Positions 1-11,785 of a stretch of DNA of 13,445 nucleotides are shown here, piece after piece. Source of the DNA: a bacterium (GTDB taxonomy: Bacteria > UBA10199 > 2-02-FULL-44-16 > JAAZCA01); contig JBAZOP010000079.1 in assembly GCA_041648665.1 (NCBI GenBank), positions 1 through 13,445 on the forward strand, written 5' to 3'. Made by a program: the position numbers and the translations under genes. Each line of letters begins with the position of its first letter. Within the stretch, counting starts at the first letter, position 1. Below the pieces are notes generated by a model that made no database searches, was not told the origin of the DNA, and worked only from the letters and a program-made list of their open reading frames with translations.

Positions 1-172
1 CCTTCTCCTCAGGAGCCTTGTCGATCTGGTCAAACTCCATCACCGCCGCCAGACCCTTCGTCGAAAGATACTTCGTGATCGCGCTCGTCAAAGTCGTCTT
101 GCCGTGATCCACGTGCCCTATCGTACCTACGTTCACGTGCGGCTTCGTCCGTTCAAATTTCTCCTTCGCCAT
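1..172 (-). CDS. tuf: Elongation factor Tu, N-terminal 57 residues (3' part outside window)
   Basis: EF-Tu is the cytoplasmic GTPase that delivers aminoacyl-tRNA to the ribosomal A site. Only the first 57 codons are present; the gene runs off the window at position 1. The N-terminus begins MAKEKFERTKPHVNVGTIGH, and the P-loop (G1) GHVDHGKT is at residues 19-26, followed by FDQIDKAPEEK leading into switch I. The ATG at 172-170 is preceded by a strong Shine-Dalgarno sequence (GGGGAGGA, 184-177). It follows fusA after 28 bases with no terminator or promoter visible between them, so it is most simply the last visible gene of the rpsL-rpsG-fusA-tuf transcript. The KGLAAVMEFDQIDKAPEE stretch resembles deltaproteobacterial EF-Tu more than the enterobacterial form; that comparison is from memory. 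The rest of the protein cannot be assessed. Confidence 0.97.
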   Translation of the reverse strand, partial: MAKEKFERTKPHVNVGTIGHVDHGKTTLTSAITKYLSTKGLAAVMEFDQIDKAPEEK

Positions 173-200
173 TGTGTCCTCCCCATATCCTTTGCAGGAA

Positions 201-2288
201 TCACAGCCCCTGCGATTTTGCTATTATCTCCTCAGCCAGGCTCTTGGGCACCGGCTCATAGTGCGCGAACTGCATGCTGTACGTGGCCCTTCCCTGCGTC
301 ACGCTCCGAAGGTCCGTCGAGTAGCCGAACATCTTCGAGAGCGGAACCTGGGCGCCGATGATCTGCGATCCCGCGTGGGCGTCGCTCTTCATGATCCTGC
401 CGCGCCTAGCCGTAAGATCTCCGGTAACGCTGCCGACGTACTCGTCCGGGACCACAACCTCGACGTTCATCACGGGTTCCAGAATGATCGGGCTTCCCTT
501 TCTCACCGCCGCCTTGAGACCCATCGACGAGCAGATCTTGAACGCCATCTCCGACGAGTCGACCTCGTGGTACGAACCGTCGAAGAGAGCCACCTGTAGG
601 TCGACCAGCGGGAAACCAGCGATCGCTCCGCCGTTCATAGCCTCCTGAACGCCCTTCCTCACGGCCGGTATGTACTCCCTGGGGACCGAGCCTCCAACGA
701 TCTCGTCGACGAACTCAAATCCCTTTCCGCGCTCCAGCGGCTCGACCCTCAGCCATACGTGAGCGTACTGACCGCGGCCGCCGCTCTGCTTCACATGTTT
801 GGATTCTATCTCCACAACCCTGGTGATCGTCTCACGATAAGCGACCTGCGGTTTGCCCACGTTAGCCGCTACATTAAATTCGCGGAGCAACCTGTCGACT
901 ATGATTTCGAGGTGGAGCTCGCCCATCCCGGAGATGATCGTCTGGCACGTCTCCTCGTCCACCTTCACGCGGAAGGACGGATCCTCGTTAGCCAGCTTCT
1001 GCAGGGAGAGCGACAGCCTCTCCTCGTCCGCCTTGGTCTTGGGCTCGATGGCGATGGAGATCACCGGATCCGGGAACTCCATCTTCTCCAGGATGATCGG
1101 CTGTTTCTGATCGCAGAGGGTATCCCCTGTTCTGGTGATGTTGAGCCCGACCGCCGCCACTATCTCGCCCGCCTCGGCCCTCTTGATCTCTTCCCTCTTG
1201 TTAGCGTGCATCCTGAGGAGGCGGCCCACCCTCTCGCGTTTGTCGCGTATCGGATTGTACACGGTCATACCGCTCTCTATTGCCCCGGAGTAAACGCGCA
1301 TGAACGTGAGCTGGCCTACGTACGGATCGGACATGATCTTGAAGGCGAGCGCTGAGAACGGCTCCTTGATATCGGCAGCCCTCTTTTCAATCACCTCTTC
1401 CTTGTCCGGGTTCACACCCTCGATAGGAGGAACATCCAGCGGAGACGGCAGGTAATTGACGACTGCATCCAACAGGTGTTGCACTCCTTTGTTCTTGAAT
1501 GCCGCACCGCAGAGCACCGGAACCACATGCATGGAGACTGTGGACTTGCGCGCCGCTCTCATGATCTCCTCATCGGTGAGCTTGTGGCTCTCGAGGTACT
1601 TATGGAGAAGTTCGTCCTCCGATTCCACGACCGCTTCTATGAGTTTCTCGCGATATTCGTCGACCATCGCCACGACGTCTTCAGGGATCGGGATCTCCAC
1701 GACCTTCGCACCCTTGGTGTCGCCGTCGAAGGAGAACGCCTTGCGTGAGATAAGATCCACCACACCCACGAATTTATCCTCGGCTCCGAGCGGCAGTTGG
1801 AACGGCACCGCGTTCGCCGCAAGCCTTTCCCTCATCATGCGAACGCAGCGGAAAAAGTCGGCGCCCACGCGATCCATCTTGTTGACGAAACCGATCTTCG
1901 GGACACCGTAGCGGTTGGCCTGACGCCAGACCGTTTCCGACTGTGGCTCGACGCCCGCCACCGCATCGAATACGCCGACCGCGCCGTCGAGGACCCTGAG
2001 ACAACGCTCAACCTCGACCGTGAAATCCACATGGCCTGGGGTGTCGATGACGTTGATCCTTTTGCCCAGCCACTCGCACGTGGTCGCAGCAGCCGTGATC
2101 GTTATGCCGCGCTCCTGTTCCTGTTCCATCCAGTCCATCACCGCGGTCCCTTCGTGGACCTCGCCTATCTTATAGGTGATGCCGGTATAGAAAAGGATGC
2201 GCTCGGTCACCGTGGTCTTGCCCGCGTCTATATGGGCAATGATCCCGATGTTGCGCACGTCGTTCAGATCTGTTGATGCCGCTGCCAT
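201..2288 (-). CDS. fusA: Translation elongation factor G (EF-G), complete
   Basis: EF-G is the GTPase that catalyses tRNA-mRNA translocation and, with RRF, ribosome recycling. The 695-residue product is a normal length for the family. GTPase motifs are intact: G1 AHIDAGKT at 18-25, switch I/G2 QEQERGITIT near 56-65, G3 DTPGH at 82-86, G4 NKMD at 136-139 and a G5-like CGAAFKNKG near 260-268. Domain II begins near residue 310. Domain IV carries GSYHEVDSSE at 571-580, with the histidine of the translocation tip at 574. Domain V holds VPLSKMFGYSTDLRS near 648-662 and ends in the usual HYEPVP tail. The ATG at 2288 has AGAGG six bases upstream (2299-2295), and the stop is TGA at 203-201. It lies between rpsG (88-base gap) and tuf (28-base gap). 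The domain V segment RIMKSDAHAGSQIIGAQ (631-647) differs from the more common form, but nothing suggests loss of function. EF-G is also the target of fusidic acid. Confidence 0.98.
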   Translation of the reverse strand: MAAASTDLNDVRNIGIIAHIDAGKTTVTERILFYTGITYKIGEVHEGTAVMDWMEQEQERGITITAAATTCEWLGKRINVIDTPGHVDFTVEVERCLRVLDGAVGVFDAVAGVEPQSETVWRQANRYGVPKIGFVNKMDRVGADFFRCVRMMRERLAANAVPFQLPLGAEDKFVGVVDLISRKAFSFDGDTKGAKVVEIPIPEDVVAMVDEYREKLIEAVVESEDELLHKYLESHKLTDEEIMRAARKSTVSMHVVPVLCGAAFKNKGVQHLLDAVVNYLPSPLDVPPIEGVNPDKEEVIEKRAADIKEPFSALAFKIMSDPYVGQLTFMRVYSGAIESGMTVYNPIRDKRERVGRLLRMHANKREEIKRAEAGEIVAAVGLNITRTGDTLCDQKQPIILEKMEFPDPVISIAIEPKTKADEERLSLSLQKLANEDPSFRVKVDEETCQTIISGMGELHLEIIVDRLLREFNVAANVGKPQVAYRETITRVVEIESKHVKQSGGRGQYAHVWLRVEPLERGKGFEFVDEIVGGSVPREYIPAVRKGVQEAMNGGAIAGFPLVDLQVALFDGSYHEVDSSEMAFKICSSMGLKAAVRKGSPIILEPVMNVEVVVPDEYVGSVTGDLTARRGRIMKSDAHAGSQIIGAQVPLSKMFGYSTDLRSVTQGRATYSMQFAHYEPVPKSLAEEIIAKSQGL

Positions 2289-2314
2289 CGATTACCTCTG
2301 CACTCCTTTAGGCC

Positions 2315-2330
2315 GCCTCTATGAAGAGGC
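2315..2330 (-). other. Small hairpin in the rpsG-fusA spacer
   Basis: A perfect 6-bp inverted repeat, GCCTCT and AGAGGC with a 4-base loop, lies 26 bases upstream of the fusA start, within the 88-base rpsG-fusA gap. In the transcribed (minus) direction it is preceded by an A/T-rich run and not followed by a U-tract, so it does not look like a terminator for this operon. It sits just upstream of the fusA Shine-Dalgarno region and could affect translation or mRNA cleavage. No function can be assigned from the sequence alone. Confidence 0.4.
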
Positions 2331-2376
2331 TTTAATATTTGCGCACCATGATATCAAAGAGCTCAGTGCACATCCC

Positions 2377-2850
2377 TTACCAGCGATAATGTGCGAAGGC
2401 CTTGTTAGCCTCTGCCATCTTGTGAGTATCCTCGCGTTTCTTCACAGCTGCGCCTCGATTCTCCAACGCTTCGATCAGCTCGGCGGCAAGCCTGTCCTTC
2501 ATCGTGCCTTCCTTGCGAGCGCGCGCCGCGGAGAGCAACCAGCGGATACCCAGGGAGACGCGCCTGTCCGAACGCACCTCGACCGGCACCTGGTATGTGG
2601 CGCCGCCGACACGGCGTGAGCGAACCTCGATGATCGGTTTTATGTTCTCCATGGCCTGTTTGAACAGTTTTACAGGATCGTCGTTCTTCTTCTCCTGGAG
2701 GACGTCGAACGTACCGTAGACCACATACTCGGCGATCGACTTCTTGCCGCTCCACATCATCGTGTTGATGAACTGCGAGACGAGCTTGTCGCCGTATTTC
2801 GGGTCCGGCAGCACCATCCTCTTCAAACTTGCTCTCTTTTTCCTGGGCAT
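2377..2850 (-). CDS. rpsG: 30S ribosomal protein S7
   Basis: S7 is the primary assembly protein of the 30S head. It binds the 3' major domain of 16S rRNA and contacts mRNA and tRNA near the E site. The 157-residue product matches the usual 155-157. It has the basic N-terminus MPRKKRASLKRM, then the conserved PDPKYGD, the FKQAMENIKP and VRSRRVGGATYQVPVEVR region at about residues 65-92, and the C-terminal KKREDTHKMAEANKAFAHYRW. The ATG at 2850 has GAGG six bases upstream (2860-2857); the stop is TAA at 2379-2377. It follows rpsL after 23 bases, the invariant S12-S7 pairing. In E. coli S7 autoregulates the str operon through the rpsL-rpsG spacer; here that spacer is only 23 bases, so an E. coli-type site is unlikely to fit in it. 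Confidence 0.98.
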   Translation of the reverse strand: MPRKKRASLKRMVLPDPKYGDKLVSQFINTMMWSGKKSIAEYVVYGTFDVLQEKKNDDPVKLFKQAMENIKPIIEVRSRRVGGATYQVPVEVRSDRRVSLGIRWLLSAARARKEGTMKDRLAAELIEALENRGAAVKKREDTHKMAEANKAFAHYRW

Positions 2851-2873
2851 CGTAAACCTCGTCTTGAACGAAA

Positions 2874-3245
2874 TTATTTGGGTCTCTTCGCACCGTACTT
2901 GGAACGACTCTGCCTGCGGTTTTCCACGCCGGTGGAGTCGAGCGTGCCCCTGATAATATGATAGCGGACGCCCGGCAGATCCTTGACGCGGCCGCCGCGA
3001 ACCATGACCACCGAGTGCTCCTGAAGGTTGTGGCCCTCTCCAGGGATGTAGGAGGTCACCTCAAAACCGTTCGTGAGCCTCACCCTGGCGACCTTGCGCA
3101 AAGCCGAGTTCGGTTTTTTGGGAGTCGTGGTGTAGACGCGAATGCAAACGCCGCGCTTCTGCGGACACCTCTCGAGCGCAGGGGATGCGGTGCGCATCTT
3201 CAGCTGCCGCCTGCCGCTCCTTACAAGTTGATTTATCGTCGGCAT
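2874..3245 (-). CDS. rpsL: 30S ribosomal protein S12
   Basis: S12 sits at the decoding centre of the 30S subunit and influences accuracy. I place the start at the ATG at 3245, which gives the family N-terminus MPTINQLVR and a 123-residue protein. An in-frame ATG 30 bases upstream would add MPEKRRKWSF, which is not a family extension and has no comparable Shine-Dalgarno; GGAG at 3253-3250 supports the shorter form. Conserved blocks are RGVC at 31-34, TTTPKKPNSALRK at 39-51 and PGEGHNLQEHS at 68-78, then GGRVKDLPG at 84-92. The streptomycin-relevant lysines K43 and K88 are wild-type, as is D89, the RimO methylthiolation site in other bacteria. The C-terminus ends in SKYGAKRPK. It is the first gene after the promoter at 3378-3350. 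Confidence 0.98.
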   Translation of the reverse strand: MPTINQLVRSGRRQLKMRTASPALERCPQKRGVCIRVYTTTPKKPNSALRKVARVRLTNGFEVTSYIPGEGHNLQEHSVVMVRGGRVKDLPGVRYHIIRGTLDSTGVENRRQSRSKYGAKRPK

Positions 3246-3317
3246 AAAACTCCATTTGCGTCTTTTTTCAGGCAACGCGGGCCTATCAAAAGTGATTCAA
3301 TTACAGGATGTTAGATG

Positions 3318-3343
3318 CTCTTGCAGCAATATCCGCCAAAGAG
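3318..3343 (-). other. Predicted hairpin at the 5' end of the str-operon leader RNA
   Basis: If transcription starts about seven bases after the -10 element (near 3343), the RNA begins CUCUU. This pairs with AAGAG at 3322-3318, and the helix continues inward with four further pairs (one G-U) and two bulges around an AUAUUG loop. A competing DNA palindrome, CGCCA-AAGAG-TGGCG (3334-3348), overlaps the start site. A 5'-terminal hairpin could stabilise the mRNA. The structure was drawn by eye and depends on the inferred start site. Confidence 0.35.
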
Positions 3344-3349
3344 TGGCGC

Positions 3350-3378
3350 AACCTAACAGATGAAACTTGCTAAGTCAA
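3350..3378 (-). promoter_or_regulatory. Sigma70-type promoter for the rpsL-rpsG-fusA-tuf genes
   Basis: On the minus strand, TTGACT (3378-3373, five of six matches to the -35 consensus) is separated by exactly 17 bases from TAGGTT (3355-3350, three of six matches to TATAAT). A TGn extended -10 motif (TG at 3358-3357) stands immediately before the -10 and would compensate for its weakness. The predicted start is near 3343, giving a leader of about 98 bases before rpsL. It lies in the largest spacer of the window (187 bases, 3246-3432), between the RNA polymerase genes and the str genes, where a separate promoter is biologically sensible. Spacing, motif quality and position agree; the exact start is inferred. 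Confidence 0.7.
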
Positions 3379-3432
3379 GGTATTTGCTGGCCTTATACGA
3401 ATCCCACCTAAGCTTAAAGTCGCACTTGAAAA

Positions 3433-7566
<4,134 letters not shown>

Positions 7567-7593
7567 AAGTCTCCTCTTTGGACTCGAGTGAAA

Positions 7594-10500
7594 CTATTTG
7601 CCAGCTTTTGTCTCCAGAAGTTCTACGTCCAGCGCCAGGGCCTGCAGCTCCTTGATGAGCACGTTGAACGACTCGGGAAGCCCCGGCTCCAGCACCTTCT
7701 CGCCCTTCACTATCGCCTCATACATCCTGGTGCGGCCTGCCACGTCGTCGGACTTGACCGTGAGGAACTCCTGCAGCGCGAAAGCCGCGCCATATGCCTC
7801 GAGCGCCCAGACTTCCATCTCTCCCAGCCTCTGTCCGCCGAACTGCGCCTTGCCGCCTAGCGGCTGCTGAGTGACCAGCGAATACGGGCCGATCGATCTG
7901 GCGTGTATCTTCTCGTCCACCAGGTGGTGCAGCTTCATTATATACATGAGACCGACCGTCACCTCGTGATCGAACGACTCGCCGGTGCGGCCGTCGAAAA
8001 GAACGGTCTTTCCGCCCTCGGGCAGACCGGCCTCTTTGAGCGCCTCCTTCACCTCCGCCTCGGACGCGCCATCGAACACCGGCGTAGTGAAGGGGATTCC
8101 ATCCCGGAGTTTTCCGGCCATTTCCCTCAGCTGCTTCTCGGATGCCTTCTCAAGAAACTCGTTCATCGCGGGCGAGCTGTAGGCCTTCTTGATCGCTTTG
8201 GCGAGCTCGTCGCGCGAGAAGTTCTTGTCCAGATTCTCCTGTATCCTCTCGCCGATCGTGCGGGCCGCCCAACCGAGGTGAGCCTCGAGGATCTGGCCCA
8301 CGTTCATGCGCGAAGGAACTCCGAGCGGATTCAGCACGATATCCACCGGCCTGCCGTCAGCCAGGTAGGGCATGTCTTCCTCCGGCAGAATCCTGGAGAT
8401 GACGCCCTTGTTCCCGTGACGGCCTGCCATCTTGTCGCCGACCGAGAGTTTGCGCTTGATAGCGATGTAGACCTTGACCATCTTGATGACGCCCGGGGGC
8501 AGCTCGTCGCCCTTGGTCAGGCGGTTGATCTTCTGGTCGTACATCATCCTGACCATGTCTTGCTGCTCCTCGGCCTCGTCGAATAGTTCGGCGAGCTCGG
8601 CTTCTATCGATTCGCCGTCCTCTACCGAGATCTCGCTCCACTTGCTGAACGGTATCCTGTTGAGGGTGTCTTCGGTGATCGTCTTTCCCTTGGCCAGAAG
8701 AACCTTCTCCTCAGCCTCGTCCATGACCTTCGAAGTCGAGGTGCGGCCGACGAGCAGCTGCCTGATGCGTTTGGTCGCCGTGTCGATGATGCCCTTTACC
8801 TCGGCCTCCATATCCTTGTTGATCTTCGTCTTCTCCTCGTCCTGGATCTCCTTTGCGCGGTCGTCGAGTTCAACTCCCTCGCGAGAGAAGACCTGGGCGC
8901 CGATGACCACCCCCGACACGCCCGGCGGAACCCTGAGGCCCGTATCCTTCACGTCGCCGGCCTTGTCGCCGAAGATCGCGCGAAGCAATCTTTCTTCAGG
9001 AGAGAGCTGCGTCTCGCCCTTTGGAGTGACCTTCCCGACGAGGATATCTCCTGCCCTGACCTCGGCACCTATGCGCACGATGCCGGATTCATCGAGGTCC
9101 ATGAGGGCCTCGTCGCCTACGTTCGGGATGTCACGCGTGATATCCTCTTTGCCGAGCTTTGTGTCGCGAGCAGCGCATTCGAACTCCTCGATGTGTATAG
9201 AGGTGAAGGAATCGTCCTTGACCACGCGCTCGCTGATGAGGATCGAGTCCTCAAAATTGTATCCGCCCCAGGGCATGTAGGCCACGACCACGTTCTGACC
9301 GAGGGCGAGCTCTCCCTCGTCAGTAGCGGGACCGTCGGCTATCACGTCGCCCCTGCGAACCTTGTCTCCTTTTTTCACGATCGGCTTCTGCGTTATGCAG
9401 GTGCTCTGGTTGGAGCGACGGAACTTGGTGAGGTTGTAGATATCGACCTCGCTGGAGAACTTCTTGCGTTCGCTCTTGTCGGCGCGGACGACTATGCGGT
9501 TGGCGTCAAGCTCAGCGATAACGCCCTCGCGCTTGGCCACTATGGTGACGCCCGAGTCCCGTGCGACCGTCGCTTCGACGCCCGTGCCGACGATCGGAGC
9601 CGAGCTGCGCAGCAGTGGGACCGCCTGCCTCTGCATGTTCGATCCCATCAGGGCGCGGTTCGCATCGTCGTGCTCTAGGAACGGTATAAGCGCCGCCGCG
9701 ATGGAGACCAGCTGCTGCGGCGAAACGTCCATGAGTTTGACGTCGCTGCGGTTGGCCATCATGAATTCGCCGCGACTTCGGCTCTGCACCTTTTCGCTCG
9801 TGAGCATATCCTTGTTGTCGACCGCGGCGTTGGCCTGCGCTATCGAGAGATCCGCCTCATCCAGCGCCGAACAATAATCAACAGCCTCGGTGACTTTGCC
9901 GTCCTTCACTTCGCGGTACGGTGTCTCGATGAAGCCATAGTCGTTGACGCGCGCATATATCGAGAGCGACGCGATGAGCCCGATGTTCGGACCTTCGGGG
10001 GTCTCGATCGGACAGATGCGACCGTAGTGCGTGGGATGCACGTCGCGCACTTCGAATCCAGCCCTCTCCCTGGTGAGCCCCCCCGGCCCGAGCGCCGAAA
10101 GCCTGCGCTTGTGGGTGACTTCCGAGAGCGGGTTTGTCTGGTCCATGAATTGCGACAACTGGCTCGATCCGAAAAACTCCTTGATGACCGCACTCACCGG
10201 CTTCGGGTTGATCAGGTCGTGCGGCATCAGCGTCTCTACATCCTGAAGGCTCATGCGCTCGCGGATCGCCCTCTCCATCCTGATAAGGCCGACCCTGTAC
10301 TGGTTCTCCAAAAGCTCCCCGACGGATCGCACCCTGCGGTTGCCCAGGTGATCGATGTCGTCTATCTCGCCCTCGCCATCCTTGAGCCCGATGAGGTAGC
10401 GCACCGTAGACACGATGTCTTCCTTGCGGAGGGTGCTTACCTCGAGGGGTACGTCGAATCCGAATTTGTAGTTCAGCTTGAGCCTTCCCACCTTGGAGAG

Positions 10501-11709
10501 GTCGTAGCGCTCCGGGTTGTAGAAGAGATTATCGAAGAGCGACGCCGCGGCCTCCGGCGTAGATGGGTCGCCGGGCCTGAGCCTGCGATAGATCTCGAGC
10601 TTCGCCTCCTCCGGGGTGCCGACTTTGTCGGCCTTGAGCGTGTTCAAAAGATACGGACCCACGTTGAGGTCGTCGATGAACAGGATGTTGATCTCCCCTA
10701 TCTTCTTGTCAGCGATCTCCTCAAACTTTTTCTCGGTGAGTTCGTCGCCGGCGGAAAGCAACACCTCGCCTGTCGAAGGATCGACCACATCGCAGGCCAG
10801 GAACTTGCCGATGATGTCCTCAGGTTCGATGGGGATCTGCGCGTTCTTCGCCTTCGTCAGGGTTTCGATCGCCTGGCGCGTGAAGCGCTTGCCCTTCTTC
10901 ACCAGAGTGGTCCCGGTCTTGGGGTCCTTGATGTCCTTGCTCGCTCGCTGGTAGCAGAGAAGGTCCGCGACCGCGTTCTTTTCAAGCTTGTTGCGGCCCT
11001 GTATAGAGACGACCTCGTGCTTATAGAAGATATTGAGCAGCTCCTCCTCGGAATAGCCGAGGGCGCGAAGCAGCATCGTCGCAGGCATCTTGCGGCGGCG
11101 ATCGATGCGGACGTGTATTAAGTCCTTGGCGTCGAACTCAAAGTCGAGCCATGCGCCGCGGTAAGGTATCATCCTGGCCGCGAACAGAAGTTTGCCGGTG
11201 GAATGCGTCTTGCCCTTGTCGTGCTCGAAGAAGACGCCTGGGCTGCGGTGCAGCTGAGAGACGATCACGCGTTCGGTGCCATTGATGATGAAGGTGCCGA
11301 ATTCCGTCATGAGCGGCACCTCTCCGAAATAGACCTCCTGCTCCTTGACGTCGCGTATGGTCTGCGCCGCAGTCACCTCGTCTATGTCCCAGACCACGAG
11401 CCTGACCGTCACCCTCATCGGGGCGGCGAAGGTCATACCGCGGTTCCTGCACTCCTGCTCGTCGTATCTCGGCGGGTCGAGCACGTACTGCACGAATTCG
11501 AGAGATGCGGTCTGGTTGAACCCTTTGATCGGAAAGACGCTCTTGAAGACTCCCTGGAGCCCGATGTCCGCCCTCTGTTCAGGAGGGGTATCCGCCTGCA
11601 GAAACTGCTGAAACGATTTCTGTTGTATCTCTACGAGCGGAGGTATGCCGATGACATGCTTTATTTTTGAAAAGTCTTTTCGGATACGACGAACCGGAAG
11701 GGTTGCCAT
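7594..11709 (-). CDS. rpoB: DNA-directed RNA polymerase subunit beta
   Basis: Beta is the second-largest RNA polymerase subunit and forms one side of the active-site cleft, including the rifampicin pocket. The product has 1371 residues against 1342 in E. coli. The rifampicin region (GSSQLSQFMDQTNPLSEV, from 514) retains Q520, D523, H533, R536 and S538, equivalent to E. coli Q513, D516, H526, R529 and S531, so the pocket looks wild-type. HYGRICPIETPEGPNIGLI follows at 561-579. An SI1-like lobe insertion lies at about 230-345, and an SI2-like, highly charged insertion at about 945-1045. The active-site segment KRKLSVGDKMAGRHGNKGVIS is at 1085-1105. The C-terminal clamp-connecting region includes SLVTQQPLGGKAQFGGQR. 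The ATG at 11709 has AAGGAG five bases upstream (11720-11715); the stop is TAG at 7596-7594. It is separated from rplL by a structured 151-base spacer and from rpoC by 27 bases. Confidence 0.99.
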   Translation of the reverse strand: MATLPVRRIRKDFSKIKHVIGIPPLVEIQQKSFQQFLQADTPPEQRADIGLQGVFKSVFPIKGFNQTASLEFVQYVLDPPRYDEQECRNRGMTFAAPMRVTVRLVVWDIDEVTAAQTIRDVKEQEVYFGEVPLMTEFGTFIINGTERVIVSQLHRSPGVFFEHDKGKTHSTGKLLFAARMIPYRGAWLDFEFDAKDLIHVRIDRRRKMPATMLLRALGYSEEELLNIFYKHEVVSIQGRNKLEKNAVADLLCYQRASKDIKDPKTGTTLVKKGKRFTRQAIETLTKAKNAQIPIEPEDIIGKFLACDVVDPSTGEVLLSAGDELTEKKFEEIADKKIGEINILFIDDLNVGPYLLNTLKADKVGTPEEAKLEIYRRLRPGDPSTPEAAASLFDNLFYNPERYDLSKVGRLKLNYKFGFDVPLEVSTLRKEDIVSTVRYLIGLKDGEGEIDDIDHLGNRRVRSVGELLENQYRVGLIRMERAIRERMSLQDVETLMPHDLINPKPVSAVIKEFFGSSQLSQFMDQTNPLSEVTHKRRLSALGPGGLTRERAGFEVRDVHPTHYGRICPIETPEGPNIGLIASLSIYARVNDYGFIETPYREVKDGKVTEAVDYCSALDEADLSIAQANAAVDNKDMLTSEKVQSRSRGEFMMANRSDVKLMDVSPQQLVSIAAALIPFLEHDDANRALMGSNMQRQAVPLLRSSAPIVGTGVEATVARDSGVTIVAKREGVIAELDANRIVVRADKSERKKFSSEVDIYNLTKFRRSNQSTCITQKPIVKKGDKVRRGDVIADGPATDEGELALGQNVVVAYMPWGGYNFEDSILISERVVKDDSFTSIHIEEFECAARDTKLGKEDITRDIPNVGDEALMDLDESGIVRIGAEVRAGDILVGKVTPKGETQLSPEERLLRAIFGDKAGDVKDTGLRVPPGVSGVVIGAQVFSREGVELDDRAKEIQDEEKTKINKDMEAEVKGIIDTATKRIRQLLVGRTSTSKVMDEAEEKVLLAKGKTITEDTLNRIPFSKWSEISVEDGESIEAELAELFDEAEEQQDMVRMMYDQKINRLTKGDELPPGVIKMVKVYIAIKRKLSVGDKMAGRHGNKGVISRILPEEDMPYLADGRPVDIVLNPLGVPSRMNVGQILEAHLGWAARTIGERIQENLDKNFSRDELAKAIKKAYSSPAMNEFLEKASEKQLREMAGKLRDGIPFTTPVFDGASEAEVKEALKEAGLPEGGKTVLFDGRTGESFDHEVTVGLMYIMKLHHLVDEKIHARSIGPYSLVTQQPLGGKAQFGGQRLGEMEVWALEAYGAAFALQEFLTVKSDDVAGRTRMYEAIVKGEKVLEPGLPESFNVLIKELQALALDVELLETKAGK

Positions 11710-11745
11710 ATGCTCTCCTTGACCTCGGTGTCAGATAAGCAGACG

Positions 11746-11768
11746 CGCCCGTGGCTCTCCCGCGGGCG
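11746..11768 (-). other. Second hairpin upstream of rpoB
   Basis: An inverted repeat, CGCCCG and CGGGCG, with an 11-base loop lies between the long rplL-rpoB hairpin and the rpoB Shine-Dalgarno sequence. It ends about 26 bases before the ribosome-binding site and is not followed by a U-tract, so it is not a terminator. It could act in mRNA processing or stability with the larger hairpin. In GC-rich DNA a 6-bp stem can occur by chance. Confidence 0.35.
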
Positions 11769-11785
11769 GCCTTTCCACACGCCAT

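Noticed and set aside
194..213. Inverted repeat GCAGG/CCTGC spanning the fusA stop codon
   Set aside because: Five pairs with a 10-base loop partly inside coding sequence and no U-run; likely chance.
2329..2362. Promoter-like TTGATA and TATTAA upstream of fusA
   Set aside because: The spacing is only about 14 bases, too short for a sigma70 promoter, and there is no other support.
3246..3275. Upstream in-frame ATG extending rpsL by ten residues
   Set aside because: S12 proteins begin at MPTINQLVR or an equivalent. The extension is not a family feature, and the Shine-Dalgarno GGAG is placed for the downstream ATG.
3261..3284. AGGC/GCCT stem next to a run of T on the plus strand in the rpsL leader
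   Set aside because: In the transcribed direction the stem is followed by A residues, not U, and has only four pairs; it is not an intrinsic terminator.
3396..3432. Possible rpoC terminator just after the stop codon (AAGT-GCG-ACTT and an AAGCTT palindrome)
   Set aside because: The stems are four or fewer useful pairs and no U-tract follows in the transcribed direction.
10027..11121. A 364-codon open frame on the plus strand opposite rpoB
   Set aside because: Antisense shadow of conserved rpoB, with similar compositional signs and no recognisable motif or supporting promoter.
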